Below, piece after piece: positions 1-7,889 of a stretch of DNA of 21,219 nt (its first letter is position 1; every line of letters begins with the position of its first letter). The DNA lies in contig JACPSF010000095.1 in the NCBI GenBank assembly GCA_016193385.1, forward strand, positions 1 to 21,219, written 5' to 3'. The stretch comes from Deltaproteobacteria bacterium (GTDB lineage Bacteria > Desulfobacterota_B > Binatia > UBA9968). The notes under the pieces were generated by a model. It saw only the letters and a program-made list of their open reading frames with translations, searched no databases and had not been told where the DNA came from. The position numbers were made by a program, and so were the translations under genes.

Positions 1-1014
1 CTTCGCCCGCATGTGGGCCTTCCACACCTCCTGCCTCGGAATGCTTAGAGCATATCTGAGGCTGAAATTATCCTGCCTCCAACCCGGCATATAGCGATCG
101 TAAAGCTCCTGAAAAGGTCCCGAGGTCCAGGTGACCGCGTGGACCCCATTGGTGATCGCATCGATGTTATAGCGGGCAAACATCAATCGCGAAACTTCCC
201 CGTGCCTCTCAGCCACTCCGTTGACATAGTGACTCAAATTGAGCGCCAGGTAGGTCATGTTGAGCAGATCCTCACAGCAGAAGACATCCTTCATCTCATA
301 AACTTCGCGGCGGCCAAGAACACGATTGACTAAATCCAGCGGAAACTGATCTTGTCCGGCAGGAACCGGGGTATGGGTGGTGAATATGCATTTTCTCCTG
401 ACGGCTTCGATTTCGACGCGGGTGATGGACTTTCCGCCGGCTTTTCGCGTCTCCTCATCCAAAAGCTCCAACCCGAGCAGGCTGGAATGCCCCTCGTTCA
501 TATGAAATCGCCCGATGCTCTCATACCCAAGGGCGCGGAGCATTCTTAGCCCGCCGATGCCAAGGATGACTTCCTGACAGAGCCGGTAATGCTGATCCCC
601 GCCGTAAAGAAAGTGGGTGAGTGTTCTGTCCCATTCGGAGTTTTCCGGGAGGTCGGCATCTAAAAAATAAACCGGCACCGGGAAGCCTCCAACGCCAGTG
701 ACTTCGTATTTCCACGACCGAAGGTGGACGGTGCGCCCTTCTACAGTCACAGATGCTCTCTCTGGCAGCTCTTTTAGAAAGTCCTCAACGACCCATTCCA
801 CTGACTCCTCTCTCTGCCAACCGCTCGCATCAAGCCTCTGGTAGAAATAACCCTTCCTATGAACCAGGGTTACCGCGACCATCGGGACCCTGAGGTCGGC
901 CGCCGCTCGAATCGTATCGCCCGCGAGAACTCCAAGGCCGCCGCTGTAGGTCGGCATTCCGGACTCGAGCGCGATCTCCATCGAAAAATAGGCGACTTCT
1001 CGTTCGTCGTTCAT
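1..1014 (-). CDS. glgP: Alpha-glucan (glycogen) phosphorylase, N-terminal part, cut by window edge
   Basis: Reading from an ATG at 1014 there are 338 open codons and no stop before base 1, so the 3' part lies outside the window. The N-terminus has [20 protein letters not shown] followed by VLAGD, the signature of the shorter alpha-glucan phosphorylases that attack storage glucan with phosphate to release glucose-1-phosphate. [13 protein letters not shown] and [14 protein letters not shown] are further family blocks; the last more commonly reads AGHD, so H to Q is a small deviation. [10 protein letters not shown] also matches. The PLP-binding lysine would be in the missing C-terminus. It follows ftsH by 67 bases on the same strand without a visible promoter of its own, so it is probably co-transcribed with ftsH from the sigma-54 promoter at 3092-3108. 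The ribosome site is weak (AAAGG just before the ATG). Family assignment is secure; substrate length preference is not visible. Confidence 0.9.
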   Translation of the reverse strand, partial: MNDEREVAYFSMEIALESGMPTYSGGLGVLAGDTIRAAADLRVPMVAVTLVHRKGYFYQRLDASGWQREESVEWVVEDFLKELPERASVTVEGRTVHLRSWKYEVTGVGGFPVPVYFLDADLPENSEWDRTLTHFLYGGDQHYRLCQEVILGIGGLRMLRALGYESIGRFHMNEGHSSLLGLELLDEETRKAGGKSITRVEIEAVRRKCIFTTHTPVPAGQDQFPLDLVNRVLGRREVYEMKDVFCCEDLLNMTYLALNLSHYVNGVAERHGEVSRLMFARYNIDAITNGVHAVTWTSGPFQELYDRYMPGWRQDNFSLRYALSIPRQEVWKAHMRAK

Positions 1015-1081
1015 GGCCTTTTCGTCATTGACCTAGCGCTCGTCAGTGCTTCCAGCAGAGCATCAACCGATTTCACAAGCT

Positions 1082-3001
1082 CTATTCGTTTTTCCTCTCG
1101 AGAGCGTCCCGATCGGAAGCCTCTGTCAGCCTCTTCTTTTCCTTTACTCGGTCCAGGCTTCTTACCTTCAAGATCGCCTGAAGCTCCGGCCTCTCGACGA
1201 CCTCCTTCTCAAGAAGCAGCTTGGCCAACTCATCAAGCGCCGGACGGTAAGAAGCCAGAAGCTCCCTTACCTTTGTATGAACCTCCGAGAGGATCTTTTT
1301 CACCTCTTCGTCGATGACCCGTGCCGTCTCTTCGCTGTATTCCTTAGGCGCCTGCGTGGGAATCGGCAGAAACGTGGGCGTTCGCGGGCCCTCCAGCGAA
1401 ACCAGTCCCACCTTTTCGCTCATACCGAACTGCGTCACCATGGTCCGGGCGATCTCCGTGGCGCGCTGCAGATCGTTTTGCGCGCCGGTCGAAACATCGC
1501 CGAACACCATTTCCTCAGCCACCCGCCCGCCCACGAGCACATGAAGTCGGGCGAGAAGCTCGGAGCGAGTCATGAGATAGCGGTCTTCCGTGGGGAGTTG
1601 CTGCGTGTAGCCAAGGGCAGCCATGCCGCGGGGAATGATAGAGATCTTGCTTACCGGATCCGCTCCCGGAACCAGCTCCGCAACCAAGGCATGGCCGGAC
1701 TCATGATAGGCCACGGTCTTTTTTTCCCGCGGGCTCATTACGCGACTCTTTTTCTGCAGACCAGCTACCACCCGCTCGATAGCCTCATCAAAGTCCGCCA
1801 TCTCAACCGCGTCCTTCCCTTGTCGCGCTGCCAGCAGAGCGGCCTCGTTGACGATGTTGGCCAGGTCGGCTCCCACGAACCCTGGGGTCTTGGCCGCCAC
1901 CACGCGCAGGTCAACAGCAGGCGAGAGCGTGATCTTTTTCGCGTGAAGTTTGAGGATCTGCTCCCTCCCATTGATGTCCGGACGGTCTACCAGGACTTGC
2001 CGATCAAATCTGCCTGGACGCAAAAGCGCGGGATCCAGAATCTCGGGCCGATTGGTTGCCGCCATGATGATGACACCCTTGTTCGGGTCGAATCCGTCCA
2101 TTTCGGCGAGAAGCTGGTTGAGGGTTTGCTCGCGCTCGTCGTGGCTTGTGAGCATGCTCATGCCTCTCGCTTTGCCCAAGGCGTCCAGCTCGTCGATAAA
2201 GATGATGCTGGGCGCCTGCTCCGCCGCCTGGGCAAAGAGATCTCTCACGCGAGCCGCTCCGACCCCGACAAACATTTCGACGAAGTCTGAACCCGAGATG
2301 CTGAAGAAGGGAACTCCGGCTTCCCCGGCTACGGCGCGGGCCAAAAGAGTTTTCCCAGTTCCCGGCGGCCCCACCAGAAGCACACCTTTGGGGATGTGGC
2401 CGCCTAATCGCTGATATTTCCCGGGATTTTTCAGAAAGTCCACCACTTCGACAAGCTCCTCTTCCGCCTCATCGATGCCCTCGACGTCGGCGAAGGTGAC
2501 ACCGGTCTCTTTCTCGAGGTAAACCTTAGCCTTGCTCTTCCCGATCTGCATCATGCCGCTCCCGGCGCCCATACGCTTGAAGAGGTAGCTCCACAGGAGA
2601 AAAAACAGCGCGACGGGCACGATCCATGAGAGCAGCGTGGGAAGCCAGGTGCTGGAGACCTCTCCTTTAAAAGCGATCCCCGCCTCCTCAAGCTCCGCAG
2701 TCAAGCCGGGGTCTTCAACCTTGACCGTGTGAAAGGAAACGGGCTTTTCCCCGTCGTGACCGAGTTGCTTGAGTTTCTCGGCGGAGAAGACTTCTCCTAC
2801 CGCTTCGGGTCTGATGTTGCCCCGGATGGTCTGCTCCCCGATCACGAGGTCCGTAAGCATCCCCTTTCGGGCCAATGCCTTGAACTGGCTGTAGCTGATC
2901 GTCTCCACCTGGGCGGTGGTGAAGAGATTCTGGATCACGATAAGCGCGATCATGGCTACGATGAAGTACCATATAGAAAACTGCTGTTGCTTCTTTTCCA
3001 C
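1082..3001 (-). CDS. ftsH: ATP-dependent zinc metalloprotease FtsH
   Basis: This is a 639-residue membrane-anchored AAA+ protease that degrades damaged membrane and short-lived cytosolic proteins. I choose a GTG start at 3001 because GGAAAGGTG lies 5 bases upstream (3007-3015) and gives [12 protein letters not shown], the usual FtsH N-terminus. An ATG at 3091 is in frame but lies at the edge of a sigma-54 promoter. Order of parts: membrane segment about 8-27, periplasmic loop, membrane segment about 121-141, Walker A GPPGTGKT (211-218), Walker B IIFIDE (266-271), second region of homology with N317 and the RPGRFDR arginines (about 328-334), and zinc site HESGH (433-437). All catalytic residues are present and the length is normal. 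It heads the ftsH-glgP unit. Its sigma-54 promoter and stress neighbours suggest it is a specialised second FtsH rather than the housekeeping copy; that is inference. Confidence 0.95.
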   Translation of the reverse strand: MEKKQQQFSIWYFIVAMIALIVIQNLFTTAQVETISYSQFKALARKGMLTDLVIGEQTIRGNIRPEAVGEVFSAEKLKQLGHDGEKPVSFHTVKVEDPGLTAELEEAGIAFKGEVSSTWLPTLLSWIVPVALFFLLWSYLFKRMGAGSGMMQIGKSKAKVYLEKETGVTFADVEGIDEAEEELVEVVDFLKNPGKYQRLGGHIPKGVLLVGPPGTGKTLLARAVAGEAGVPFFSISGSDFVEMFVGVGAARVRDLFAQAAEQAPSIIFIDELDALGKARGMSMLTSHDEREQTLNQLLAEMDGFDPNKGVIIMAATNRPEILDPALLRPGRFDRQVLVDRPDINGREQILKLHAKKITLSPAVDLRVVAAKTPGFVGADLANIVNEAALLAARQGKDAVEMADFDEAIERVVAGLQKKSRVMSPREKKTVAYHESGHALVAELVPGADPVSKISIIPRGMAALGYTQQLPTEDRYLMTRSELLARLHVLVGGRVAEEMVFGDVSTGAQNDLQRATEIARTMVTQFGMSEKVGLVSLEGPRTPTFLPIPTQAPKEYSEETARVIDEEVKKILSEVHTKVRELLASYRPALDELAKLLLEKEVVERPELQAILKVRSLDRVKEKKRLTEASDRDALERKNE

Positions 3002-3091
3002 AGCTTCACCTTTCCAAGCGAGTTTCTCCGGCTCGCTTAAACTGCTAACCTGCCTGCTGGACCACCTCTCCTCTCTCGCCATTGATCTCAA

Positions 3092-3108
3092 AGCAAAGCC
3101 TATGCCAT
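3092..3108 (-). promoter_or_regulatory. Sigma-54 promoter of ftsH-glgP
   Basis: Minus-strand sequence ATGGCATAGGCTTTGCT matches the RpoN consensus TGGCAC-N5-TTGCW, with GG and GC separated by exactly 10 bases. The start site would be near 3082, giving a leader of about 80 bases to the GTG start. Confidence 0.75.
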
Positions 3109-3171
3109 CCAGGCCAATGACCTGAATTGTTCATAGATTCTAGTCCTAATGCTTCTATGGCTTCCCAACGT

Positions 3172-3183
3172 TGCGAATTCGCA
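3172..3183. repeat. 12-bp perfect palindrome, candidate enhancer site for ftsH
   Basis: TGCGAATTCGCA is a perfect palindrome about 90-100 bases upstream of the predicted ftsH start site, the usual distance for a sigma-54 activator site. The half-site TGCGAAT recurs at 6538-6544 upstream of the CBS operon promoter. The function is inferred from position only. The stretch from 3109 to 3320 holds no convincing gene. Confidence 0.35.
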
Positions 3184-3320
3184 GAGCCCAGCTCCAAGCC
3201 TGAAACTATGCGCCTCCCGGACCCCTTGGCAACCAACCGCTCCACCACCCTCGCCATGCTGCTCACCGCCAGCTCGCAGTTTTTCGCTAACTCCGACATG
3301 GCAAACTCGCCCGTTCTCCC

Positions 3321-4376
3321 TCAGTTTGGAAGATCCATAAGACAAAGCTTTTGGAGATCCGCAAACGCCCTATACCGGCGGAGGATAAAAGAGAGCGAGA
3401 GTTCTCTACACGCGAGCAAAAGTAGACTCGTCGTAAGCTGCGCGGGGAGGTAGGCCCCGAGATTTTGAGCAAGCCTGAGAACGCGGTAAATCCTTTGATG
3501 CTTCATCACAAAGCCCCGGTAGGCCCTGAGCCCCTCTTCGTGAGCAACCCGCCCATCCAGGATCTGCTGGATGATTAACCCGCAAGCCTGACCAAAATAG
3601 ATGGCCGGCCGAATCCCTTCACCCGTCAGGGGCAGACATTGCCCGGCGGAATCTCCGACGAGAAAAAGGTCTTCCCGGATCGGCTCTGTGAGAGCCGCTG
3701 GAAAATACCCACCATGGGTGCGCGCTCGGGGCAATCCCCAGCGCTCGAGGAAAACCTCCAGTGGCCCGTCCAGTTGGTGATTCTCAGCGTAGCTGGCCAA
3801 CCCGATTCGACAGCCGCGGTCCACGGAAAAATCCCAACCGAAGCCTCGCGGAAGGACGTTAGGATCAAACCAGAAGCCAAGCTCGGCTCCGCCTTTGGCC
3901 GCGACCGTCTCGATGCCGAAGCTCATCGGCCGCCGCCGTCGCCAGAACCGTTTTCTCCGCCCGCACAAAACCGCTCGCCACCCCGAGGCGTCCACCAGAA
4001 TCTCGCCGGTAAAGCGACCCCGGTTAGTGACCACCTCTTTGCCTTCCCGCCCAAGAATATGGGCCTTGAGGATCTGAGCGGGGAGGTTGGCCGCCATCCC
4101 GCGACAGAACCCCTTATAATCGAAGGTGCAGTAGGGATCGTCGGAGAGATCCACAACTGCCATGGAAGCCCGCGTATGAAGAACCAGCTTTCGCTGGAGC
4201 TGGAGAACACTATCCATCAAGCCGAGGCGTTCGGGAATACTCACAGGCGTGGCGCAGGCCGACGTCTGGTGTTCACCTATAGCGTTCGGATCGATGACAA
4301 GAATTCTGCCGCGCAGCCGGCTGGCCACCGCCAGCCCGGCGAAGCTCGAACCCGCTATAATGACGTCGTAGCCCAT
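3321..4376 (-). CDS. FAD-dependent oxidoreductase, geranylgeranyl reductase / FixC-like
   Basis: 351 residues from the ATG at 4376, which gives MGYDVIIAGSSFAGLAVASR, a Rossmann FAD-binding start (GxSxAG variant) with the acidic strand end ILVIDP about 17 residues later. Near residues 245-270, LFLVGDSAGQCLPLTGEGIR is the second FAD motif typical of the geranylgeranyl-reductase / lycopene cyclase / FixC group. These enzymes reduce or modify isoprenoids or pass electrons to quinones; the substrate cannot be told here. A longer open frame exists to 4460 but it would overlap the upstream YHS gene, so the short start is preferred. It lies 35 bases after the YHS gene and is probably co-transcribed with it. 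Hydrophobic stretches near the C-terminus (TTSLLLLACRELSL) suggest membrane association. Confidence 0.8.
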   Translation of the reverse strand: MGYDVIIAGSSFAGLAVASRLRGRILVIDPNAIGEHQTSACATPVSIPERLGLMDSVLQLQRKLVLHTRASMAVVDLSDDPYCTFDYKGFCRGMAANLPAQILKAHILGREGKEVVTNRGRFTGEILVDASGWRAVLCGRRKRFWRRRRPMSFGIETVAAKGGAELGFWFDPNVLPRGFGWDFSVDRGCRIGLASYAENHQLDGPLEVFLERWGLPRARTHGGYFPAALTEPIREDLFLVGDSAGQCLPLTGEGIRPAIYFGQACGLIIQQILDGRVAHEEGLRAYRGFVMKHQRIYRVLRLAQNLGAYLPAQLTTSLLLLACRELSLSFILRRYRAFADLQKLCLMDLPN

Positions 4377-4411
4377 GGCCTCATGGGACCGCCCCCCCGT
4401 GCGGAGCCGTA

Positions 4412-4558
4412 CTATTTCTTGAGGTACTTGCCGGGGTCCTTCTCGAACGCGCGCTTGCACGCCTCGGCGCAGAAATAATAGGTCTGCCCCTGATAATTTG
4501 CCGTCGCGGCCGCTTTCTTTTCATCTACCTGCATACCGCAAACCGGATCCTTTGCCAT
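4412..4558 (-). CDS. YHS-domain miniprotein (48 aa)
   Basis: A 48-residue frame starting MAKDPVCGMQVDEKKAAA and continuing TYYFCAEACKRAFEKDPGKY. This is a complete YHS domain (DPVCGM then YFCxxxCxxxF), a small metal-handling fold found alone and at the ends of copper ATPases and monooxygenases. A strong ribosome site (AAAGGGGG at 4567-4574) sits 8 bases upstream. It is the first gene of a unit with the flavoprotein, so a metal or redox partnership is possible but unproven. Cys7, Cys30 and Cys34 would be the metal ligands. Confidence 0.85.
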   Translation of the reverse strand: MAKDPVCGMQVDEKKAAATANYQGQTYYFCAEACKRAFEKDPGKYLKK

Positions 4559-4628
4559 TTTTTCTACCCCCTTTCCCTCTTAACCTATCAATCCTGGCAG
4601 TACGTTCCCACACAACGAAGGCGCACGC

Positions 4629-4645
4629 GGCAACCGACCCGCCCA
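4629..4645 (-). promoter_or_regulatory. Weak sigma-54-like element upstream of YHS gene
   Basis: Minus-strand TGGGCGGGTCGGTTGCC keeps the GG-N10-GC spacing and a TTGC -12 block but departs from the -24 consensus (GGCGG instead of GGCAC). The start would be about 60 bases before the YHS ATG. It is marginal and listed because every neighbouring unit has a much better match. Confidence 0.3.
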
Positions 4646-4816
4646 GCGCTCAGACACTAGGGGGCGCCGATCGAATCTTCTCAAACTTGTCATACCAACA
4701 GTCTCTTTTTCCCATTTATGCAAATAGGGTCGCCCGAATCAAGACCAAGAAACGCGAAGTTTGCAATCAGCCTCTCAGAAGATCTACCATCCCTCCCTTC
4801 TCCCTGAAAATCGACG

Positions 4817-4833
4817 TTGGCATGAAGTGTGCG
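4817..4833 (+). promoter_or_regulatory. Sigma-54 promoter of the zf-TFIIB gene
   Basis: TTGGCATGAAGTGTGCG has GG-N10-GC spacing and a perfect TTGGCATG -24 block; the -12 block is GTGC instead of TTGC. The start site near 4844 would leave a leader of about 30 bases before the ATG at 4875. A TATAAT at 4838-4843 overlaps the same region but has no properly spaced -35. Confidence 0.65.
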
Positions 4834-4874
4834 AAAGTATAATATCACAGGCAAACGGAGAGAGGGGATGTATC

Positions 4875-5219
4875 ATGGCTGACGAAAAAGATCGGTTTGG
4901 AGAAACGATGCGGCTGGTCGAGCGGGCCAAAGAGGATATCTATTTTGCCGCCAGGGACCGGGAGCTGCTCGAGAAGCTTAAGGCTCGATTGCAGAAAATT
5001 GAAAAAACCGAGGCGGCTGGCCAGCGGCCGGGCTGCCCCAAGTGTCCTGGAACGCTTGAAAGCTACAGGTTCATGGAATTCATTCTGGATCAGTGTCACG
5101 AATGCGGCGGCATCTGGTTGGATAAGGGAGAATTGGAGGGGATTCTGCGCAAGGTCTCGCGCAGCCCGTTTGCCTCCCTGATCAGGCGTTTGATGGGCGA
5201 AAAAGAGAGCGAGGAGTGA
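4875..5219 (+). CDS. zf-TFIIB zinc-ribbon protein
   Basis: 114 residues. Residues 1-50 form a charged, probably coiled-coil helix (ERAKEDIYFAARDRELLEKL). The second half is a zf-TFIIB ribbon: C54-x2-C57 followed by C74-x2-C77 in CHECGGIWLDKGELE, the family hallmark. The start at 4875 follows GAGAGGGG with suitable spacing; an upstream in-frame ATG at 4761 would run through the sigma-54 promoter. Members of this family are small cytosolic proteins of unknown role, often in stress loci. The gene is monocistronic and converges on the CBS-ACT gene with 6 bases between the stops. Confidence 0.85.
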   Translation: MADEKDRFGETMRLVERAKEDIYFAARDRELLEKLKARLQKIEKTEAAGQRPGCPKCPGTLESYRFMEFILDQCHECGGIWLDKGELEGILRKVSRSPFASLIRRLMGEKESEE

Positions 5220-5225
5220 ACCCCG

Positions 5226-5828
5226 CTATACGTGCAGGCCCAAAATATTATAGCCTCTTTTTCTCAGACCACGAGTGACCGCTTCAAGGTCGGAAGCCCG
5301 CACCCGCAGATAACAAACCGGACTCTCCCCCCATCTCTCTCGGTATGTCCCCACACCTAAGATCTCTCCACCTTCTTCTACGATCGTTTTAGAGGCATCG
5401 GCCAGGCCGGTTTCCTCTCCTTCGAGAAGTAAGTCTATCCGCGCTGTGCCCGGCTCGGAAGCCCCCATCACGTCCAGAAAAGCCTGTAAAACGTCGCTCG
5501 TCGTAATGATCCCAACGAGCCTACCCTCTTCAAGAACAGGCAGCCCCCCGATTTTGTGGTTCAGCAGCAGCGTGGCCGCCTCCTCCAACGTGGTCTGCGG
5601 TGTAACCGTCAGCAGGCCTTCGGTCATGCATGATTTCACCTCCGTCCGTTCCAGATTGCCCACGTGCTCGCGGATATCTCCCTCGGTGACGATTCCTACG
5701 AGCTTTCCTTCCTCCAGGATCGGGAGGCGACGGAAGTTCCCAGCCCGCATCTTCGCCTTGGCCGTCGACAGATTATCCAGAGTGTTAACGGTCACCGGGT
5801 TTCTGCTCATCCGTTTACCAACCAGCAT
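5226..5828 (-). CDS. CBS-CBS-ACT protein (AcuB-like)
   Basis: 200 residues from the ATG at 5828, preceded by a near-perfect ribosome site GGAGGTGATT. Residues about 1-125 are a CBS pair (MSRNPVTVNT, then GIVTEGDI; second copy CMTEGLLTVTP, then GIITTSDVL), which normally binds adenine nucleotides. Residues about 130-200 form an ACT-like domain ending GLRKRGYNILGLHV. CBS-CBS-ACT is the AcuB arrangement. It follows the USP gene by 16 bases and is surely co-transcribed. Its role is probably as an adenylate or metabolite sensor; the partner is not visible. Confidence 0.85.
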   Translation of the reverse strand: MLVGKRMSRNPVTVNTLDNLSTAKAKMRAGNFRRLPILEEGKLVGIVTEGDIREHVGNLERTEVKSCMTEGLLTVTPQTTLEEAATLLLNHKIGGLPVLEEGRLVGIITTSDVLQAFLDVMGASEPGTARIDLLLEGEETGLADASKTIVEEGGEILGVGTYRERWGESPVCYLRVRASDLEAVTRGLRKRGYNILGLHV

Positions 5829-5844
5829 GGAATCACCTCCACCT

Positions 5845-6345
5845 TCATGCGATCGCTGCCGCAGCGGTTCTGGCCTGTTTCGGGGGTCGTATCGAGAGCA
5901 CGGGACAGGGGGCATATCGGACCACGTTTCTGGCCACGCTGCCGACCATGATGTGAGGGAGCCCGGTCTTTCCGTGAGTCGACATGACGATTAGACCCGC
6001 CTCTTCCTCGGCCGCCTTTTCGACAATTCTTCTGTATGGGATTCCCACTTCGACTTCCCGACGAATGCGGACCTCGGAAATAAGTTCGCTAAAATTCTCC
6101 CGCAGATACTCGTCCAGCAGCGCCTGGTGACGCGCCAGGAGATCTCTGGCGAGGCGAAGGGCCTTCGAGCACAACCACTCCAGAGGATAGCCAATGTGAT
6201 AGGGGCCCGCCTCCTCGTGGCCGACGACATGATAGACAATAACCTCTGCTCCCTGCGATCTGGCCAATTCCAGGGCATAGCGCACGCCCGCGCAGGACAG
6301 GGGAGAGAGATCCGTTGGCGCAAGAATCCTTGTTAGATTCTTCAT
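5845..6345 (-). CDS. Universal stress protein, single USP domain
   Basis: 166 residues from the ATG at 6345 (MKNLTRILAPTDLSPLS). The C-terminal STHGKTGLPHIMVGSVARNV matches the ATP-binding G-x2-G-x9-G(S) motif of the ATP-binding USP class. A longer frame to 6468 would run through the sigma-54 promoter at 6430-6446, which supports the shorter start. The ribosome site is poor (AAAAAGA). First gene of a two-gene unit with the CBS-ACT gene; both products are expected to bind adenine nucleotides, which fits an energy-sensing unit. The C-terminus ends in an alanine run (TAAAAIA). Confidence 0.88.
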   Translation of the reverse strand: MKNLTRILAPTDLSPLSCAGVRYALELARSQGAEVIVYHVVGHEEAGPYHIGYPLEWLCSKALRLARDLLARHQALLDEYLRENFSELISEVRIRREVEVGIPYRRIVEKAAEEEAGLIVMSTHGKTGLPHIMVGSVARNVVRYAPCPVLSIRPPKQARTAAAAIA

Positions 6346-6429
6346 AAAGTCTTTTTGCCACGCGTTTTGCTGGCAAGGCACAAAAACATAAGAGGAGAAA
6401 ATAACAACTCCGCTCCAGTATTGGCAAAG

Positions 6430-6446
6430 AGCAAAAAGCATGCCTC
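6430..6446 (-). promoter_or_regulatory. Sigma-54 promoter of the USP / CBS-ACT unit
   Basis: Minus-strand GAGGCATGCTTTTTGCT has GG-N10-GC spacing and a perfect TTGCT -12 block. The start site is near 6419, with a leader of about 75 bases. Confidence 0.65.
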
Positions 6447-6593
6447 GACTTGTTCGGCGTGAATCCATACAAAAAGAGGCGGTTGCCCTTTCAGTTTTTG
6501 CACAGATAGGATTTACAAGTTGGATCTTTCTCAGGGATGCGAATCTCCAATCCAGAAGATAGACCGACCATCAAGAAAGACCGCTGCTAGACC

Positions 6594-6610
6594 TTGGCAT
6601 GGATTGTGCG
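6594..6610 (+). promoter_or_regulatory. Sigma-54 promoter of the CBS-ATPase operon
   Basis: TTGGCATGGATTGTGCG has GG-N10-GC spacing and is almost identical to the element at 21194-21210. The start site is near 6621, with a leader of about 125 bases before the ATG at 6747. Confidence 0.7.
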
Positions 6611-6746
6611 ATTTAAACGAACAAAGAAGGGGGGGTCCAGGCGGCGTAGGGGAACGAAACCAGATGCTACGTGCTTCGCGATCTGTCCTGTGATAACAGT
6701 AAAAGCGAAACCTGTACGCGAATCCTAAGAAAGGTGGTGACCAGCG

Positions 6747-7196
6747 ATGGAATTGAATGGAAGGATGAGGAAGTACCTCGGATTGAAGGTATCCGACGTG
6801 ATGACCGAAAACCCCATGACCGTCGAGCCTTCTGACACCCTCGACCAGGTAGAGGAGCTGATGGAAGAGCACCGGATCCGACAGCTTCCCGTGGTGGAAG
6901 ACAAAGAGCTCGTCGGCATCATCACCGACCGCGACGTTCGGCCCTTTCTCCGGGACCGCTACCTGGGGAGGCCTGAGGACCAGGAAAGGGTGATGAAGAC
7001 CAAAGTGGCCTCGATCATGAGCCCGAAGCCCATCACCTTGTCCCCCAATGATGAACTCAGAGAAGCGATCGAGCTCTTAGTCGAGGAAAAAGTGGGCGGT
7101 ATCCCGGTGGTGGACGAGGAGGAAGGGTCGGTGGTTGGGATTGTCACCTACGTCGACGTGCTGAGGTGTTTCCTCGAGCTTCTCCAAGAAGAATGA
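6747..7196 (+). CDS. CBS-domain pair protein
   Basis: 149 residues consisting of two CBS motifs: VSDVMTENPMTVEPSDTL with GIITDRDVRP, then VASIMSPKPITLSPNDEL with GIVTYVDVLRC. The ribosome site is GAAAGGTGGTGA just upstream. CBS pairs bind AMP, ATP or related ligands and change the activity of partners. This is the first gene of a plus-strand operon that leads to the P-type ATPase, so one of the two CBS proteins could gate that transporter or act as a soluble adenylate sensor. Confidence 0.88.
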   Translation: MELNGRMRKYLGLKVSDVMTENPMTVEPSDTLDQVEELMEEHRIRQLPVVEDKELVGIITDRDVRPFLRDRYLGRPEDQERVMKTKVASIMSPKPITLSPNDELREAIELLVEEKVGGIPVVDEEEGSVVGIVTYVDVLRCFLELLQEE

Positions 7197-7223
7197 CATG
7201 ACCAAGGCCAGAAAGGGATGCCC

Positions 7224-7643
7224 ATGGGATCAGACACAGTCGTCAAAGTCAGGGATATCATGATGAAGGGGCCGGTTACCCTGGAGGCGAACGACGTTCT
7301 CGATTTGGCGGACGACGTAATGAATCTGGGCCGGATCCGCCATATCCCGATCGTCGAAGGCGAACGGGTGGTGGGTGTCGTGAGTCAGCGGGATCTTTTC
7401 TACTCCGCGCTCGTCAAAGCCCTGGGGTTCAAGCAGAGGGAGCAAAAGGATTTGATGAGGACGCTGCGAGTTCGAGAGGTAATGAGCAAGCCGGTCATTA
7501 CGATCCCGCCCGACGCCACCGCAAAAGAAGCGGCCCGGCTGATGGCGGAGAAAAAAATCGGCTGCTTGCCGGTGGTGGAGGGAGAAGAGCTGGTAGGCCT
7601 CGTGACGGAGACGGACATTCTGCGCTACGTAGTGGACCGTTAG
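7224..7643 (+). CDS. CBS-domain pair protein
   Basis: 139 residues with two CBS motifs (VRDIMMKGPVTLEANDVL with GVVSQRDLF; VREVMSKPVITIPPDATA with GLVTETDILRYV). An ATG at 7218 is also in frame, but AAAGGG abuts it directly; the ATG at 7224 has the right spacing (6 bases). It lies 27 bases after the first CBS gene. The two are related but clearly different, so they are an old duplication or two independent recruits. Confidence 0.87.
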   Translation: MGSDTVVKVRDIMMKGPVTLEANDVLDLADDVMNLGRIRHIPIVEGERVVGVVSQRDLFYSALVKALGFKQREQKDLMRTLRVREVMSKPVITIPPDATAKEAARLMAEKKIGCLPVVEGEELVGLVTETDILRYVVDR

Positions 7644-7652
7644 ACAAAGACG

Positions 7653-7889
7653 ATGGCCGGCCGACTGGCAACCTCCGTTCTTTTAATGAGAGTTGCGAAG
7701 CATCTCGCGCTTCTCGTCTGTCTCCTTGTGTTGGGACGGGTGTCGGGGAGCTTTGGACTCAACCAGGTTTCCATTCTAGCCTTAGCGATCGCCGCATCTG
7801 TCCTCCACCTGTGCGGTCGGGCCCTTCAGCAGCGCGCGTCCCGGAGCCTTTACTTGAAGAGTAGGCCAGATGATAGCGGAGCTCCTTAG
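7653..7889 (+). CDS. Small predicted membrane protein
   Basis: 78 residues with two hydrophobic stretches (HLALLVCLLVLGRV and SILALAIAASVLHL) and a basic C-terminus. It fills the gap between the second CBS gene and the ATPase and overlaps the ATPase start by 20 bases, which suggests translational coupling. I do not recognise a family. The ribosome site is weak, and an internal ATG at 7686 is an alternative start. It may be a small subunit or regulator of the transporter, or a chance frame. Confidence 0.5.
   Translation: MAGRLATSVLLMRVAKHLALLVCLLVLGRVSGSFGLNQVSILALAIAASVLHLCGRALQQRASRSLYLKSRPDDSGAP

Larger units (their letters stand above)
4559..4874. other. Divergent intergenic region, YHS / zinc-ribbon gene
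   Basis: 316 bases between two divergent genes. It holds a strong sigma-54 element for the plus-strand gene (4817-4833) and a weak one for the minus-strand gene (4629-4645). I see no convincing gene, terminator or large inverted repeat in the remainder. Confidence 0.6.
6346..6746. other. Divergent regulatory region with back-to-back sigma-54 promoters
   Basis: 401 bases between divergent USP and CBS genes. It contains one sigma-54 element on each strand, 147 bases apart. The stretch between them (6447-6593) is the natural place for a shared activator site. It contains a TGCGAATC half-site at 6538-6545 and a widely spaced ACTTGT/ACAAGT pair (6448-6453 and 6514-6519). No gene is apparent. Confidence 0.6.

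Noticed and set aside
1046..2290. A 414-codon open frame on the plus strand
   Set aside because: It lies wholly antisense to ftsH, whose catalytic motifs are all present; the translation shows no family features and is an effect of GC-rich codon use.
3045..3299. An 84-codon minus-strand frame between the flavoprotein and ftsH
   Set aside because: It runs through the ftsH sigma-54 promoter and the palindrome at 3172-3183, and matches no family I know. A small gene cannot be fully excluded.
3639..4478. A 279-codon open frame on the plus strand
   Set aside because: Antisense to the flavoprotein and YHS genes; low-complexity Pro/Arg-rich translation with no ribosome site.
4713..4735. A sigma-54-like site on the minus strand (TATTTGCA with upstream GGGCGACC)
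   Set aside because: The GG to GC spacing is 11, not 10, which sigma-54 does not tolerate well.
4817..4843. TTGGCA...TATAAT read as a sigma-70 promoter for the zinc-ribbon gene
   Set aside because: The spacer is only 15 bases, and the same TTGGCA is the -24 block of a correctly spaced sigma-54 element.
5217..5230. An intrinsic terminator between the convergent zinc-ribbon and CBS-ACT genes
   Set aside because: There are only 6 bases between stops and no GC-rich hairpin with a T-run nearby.
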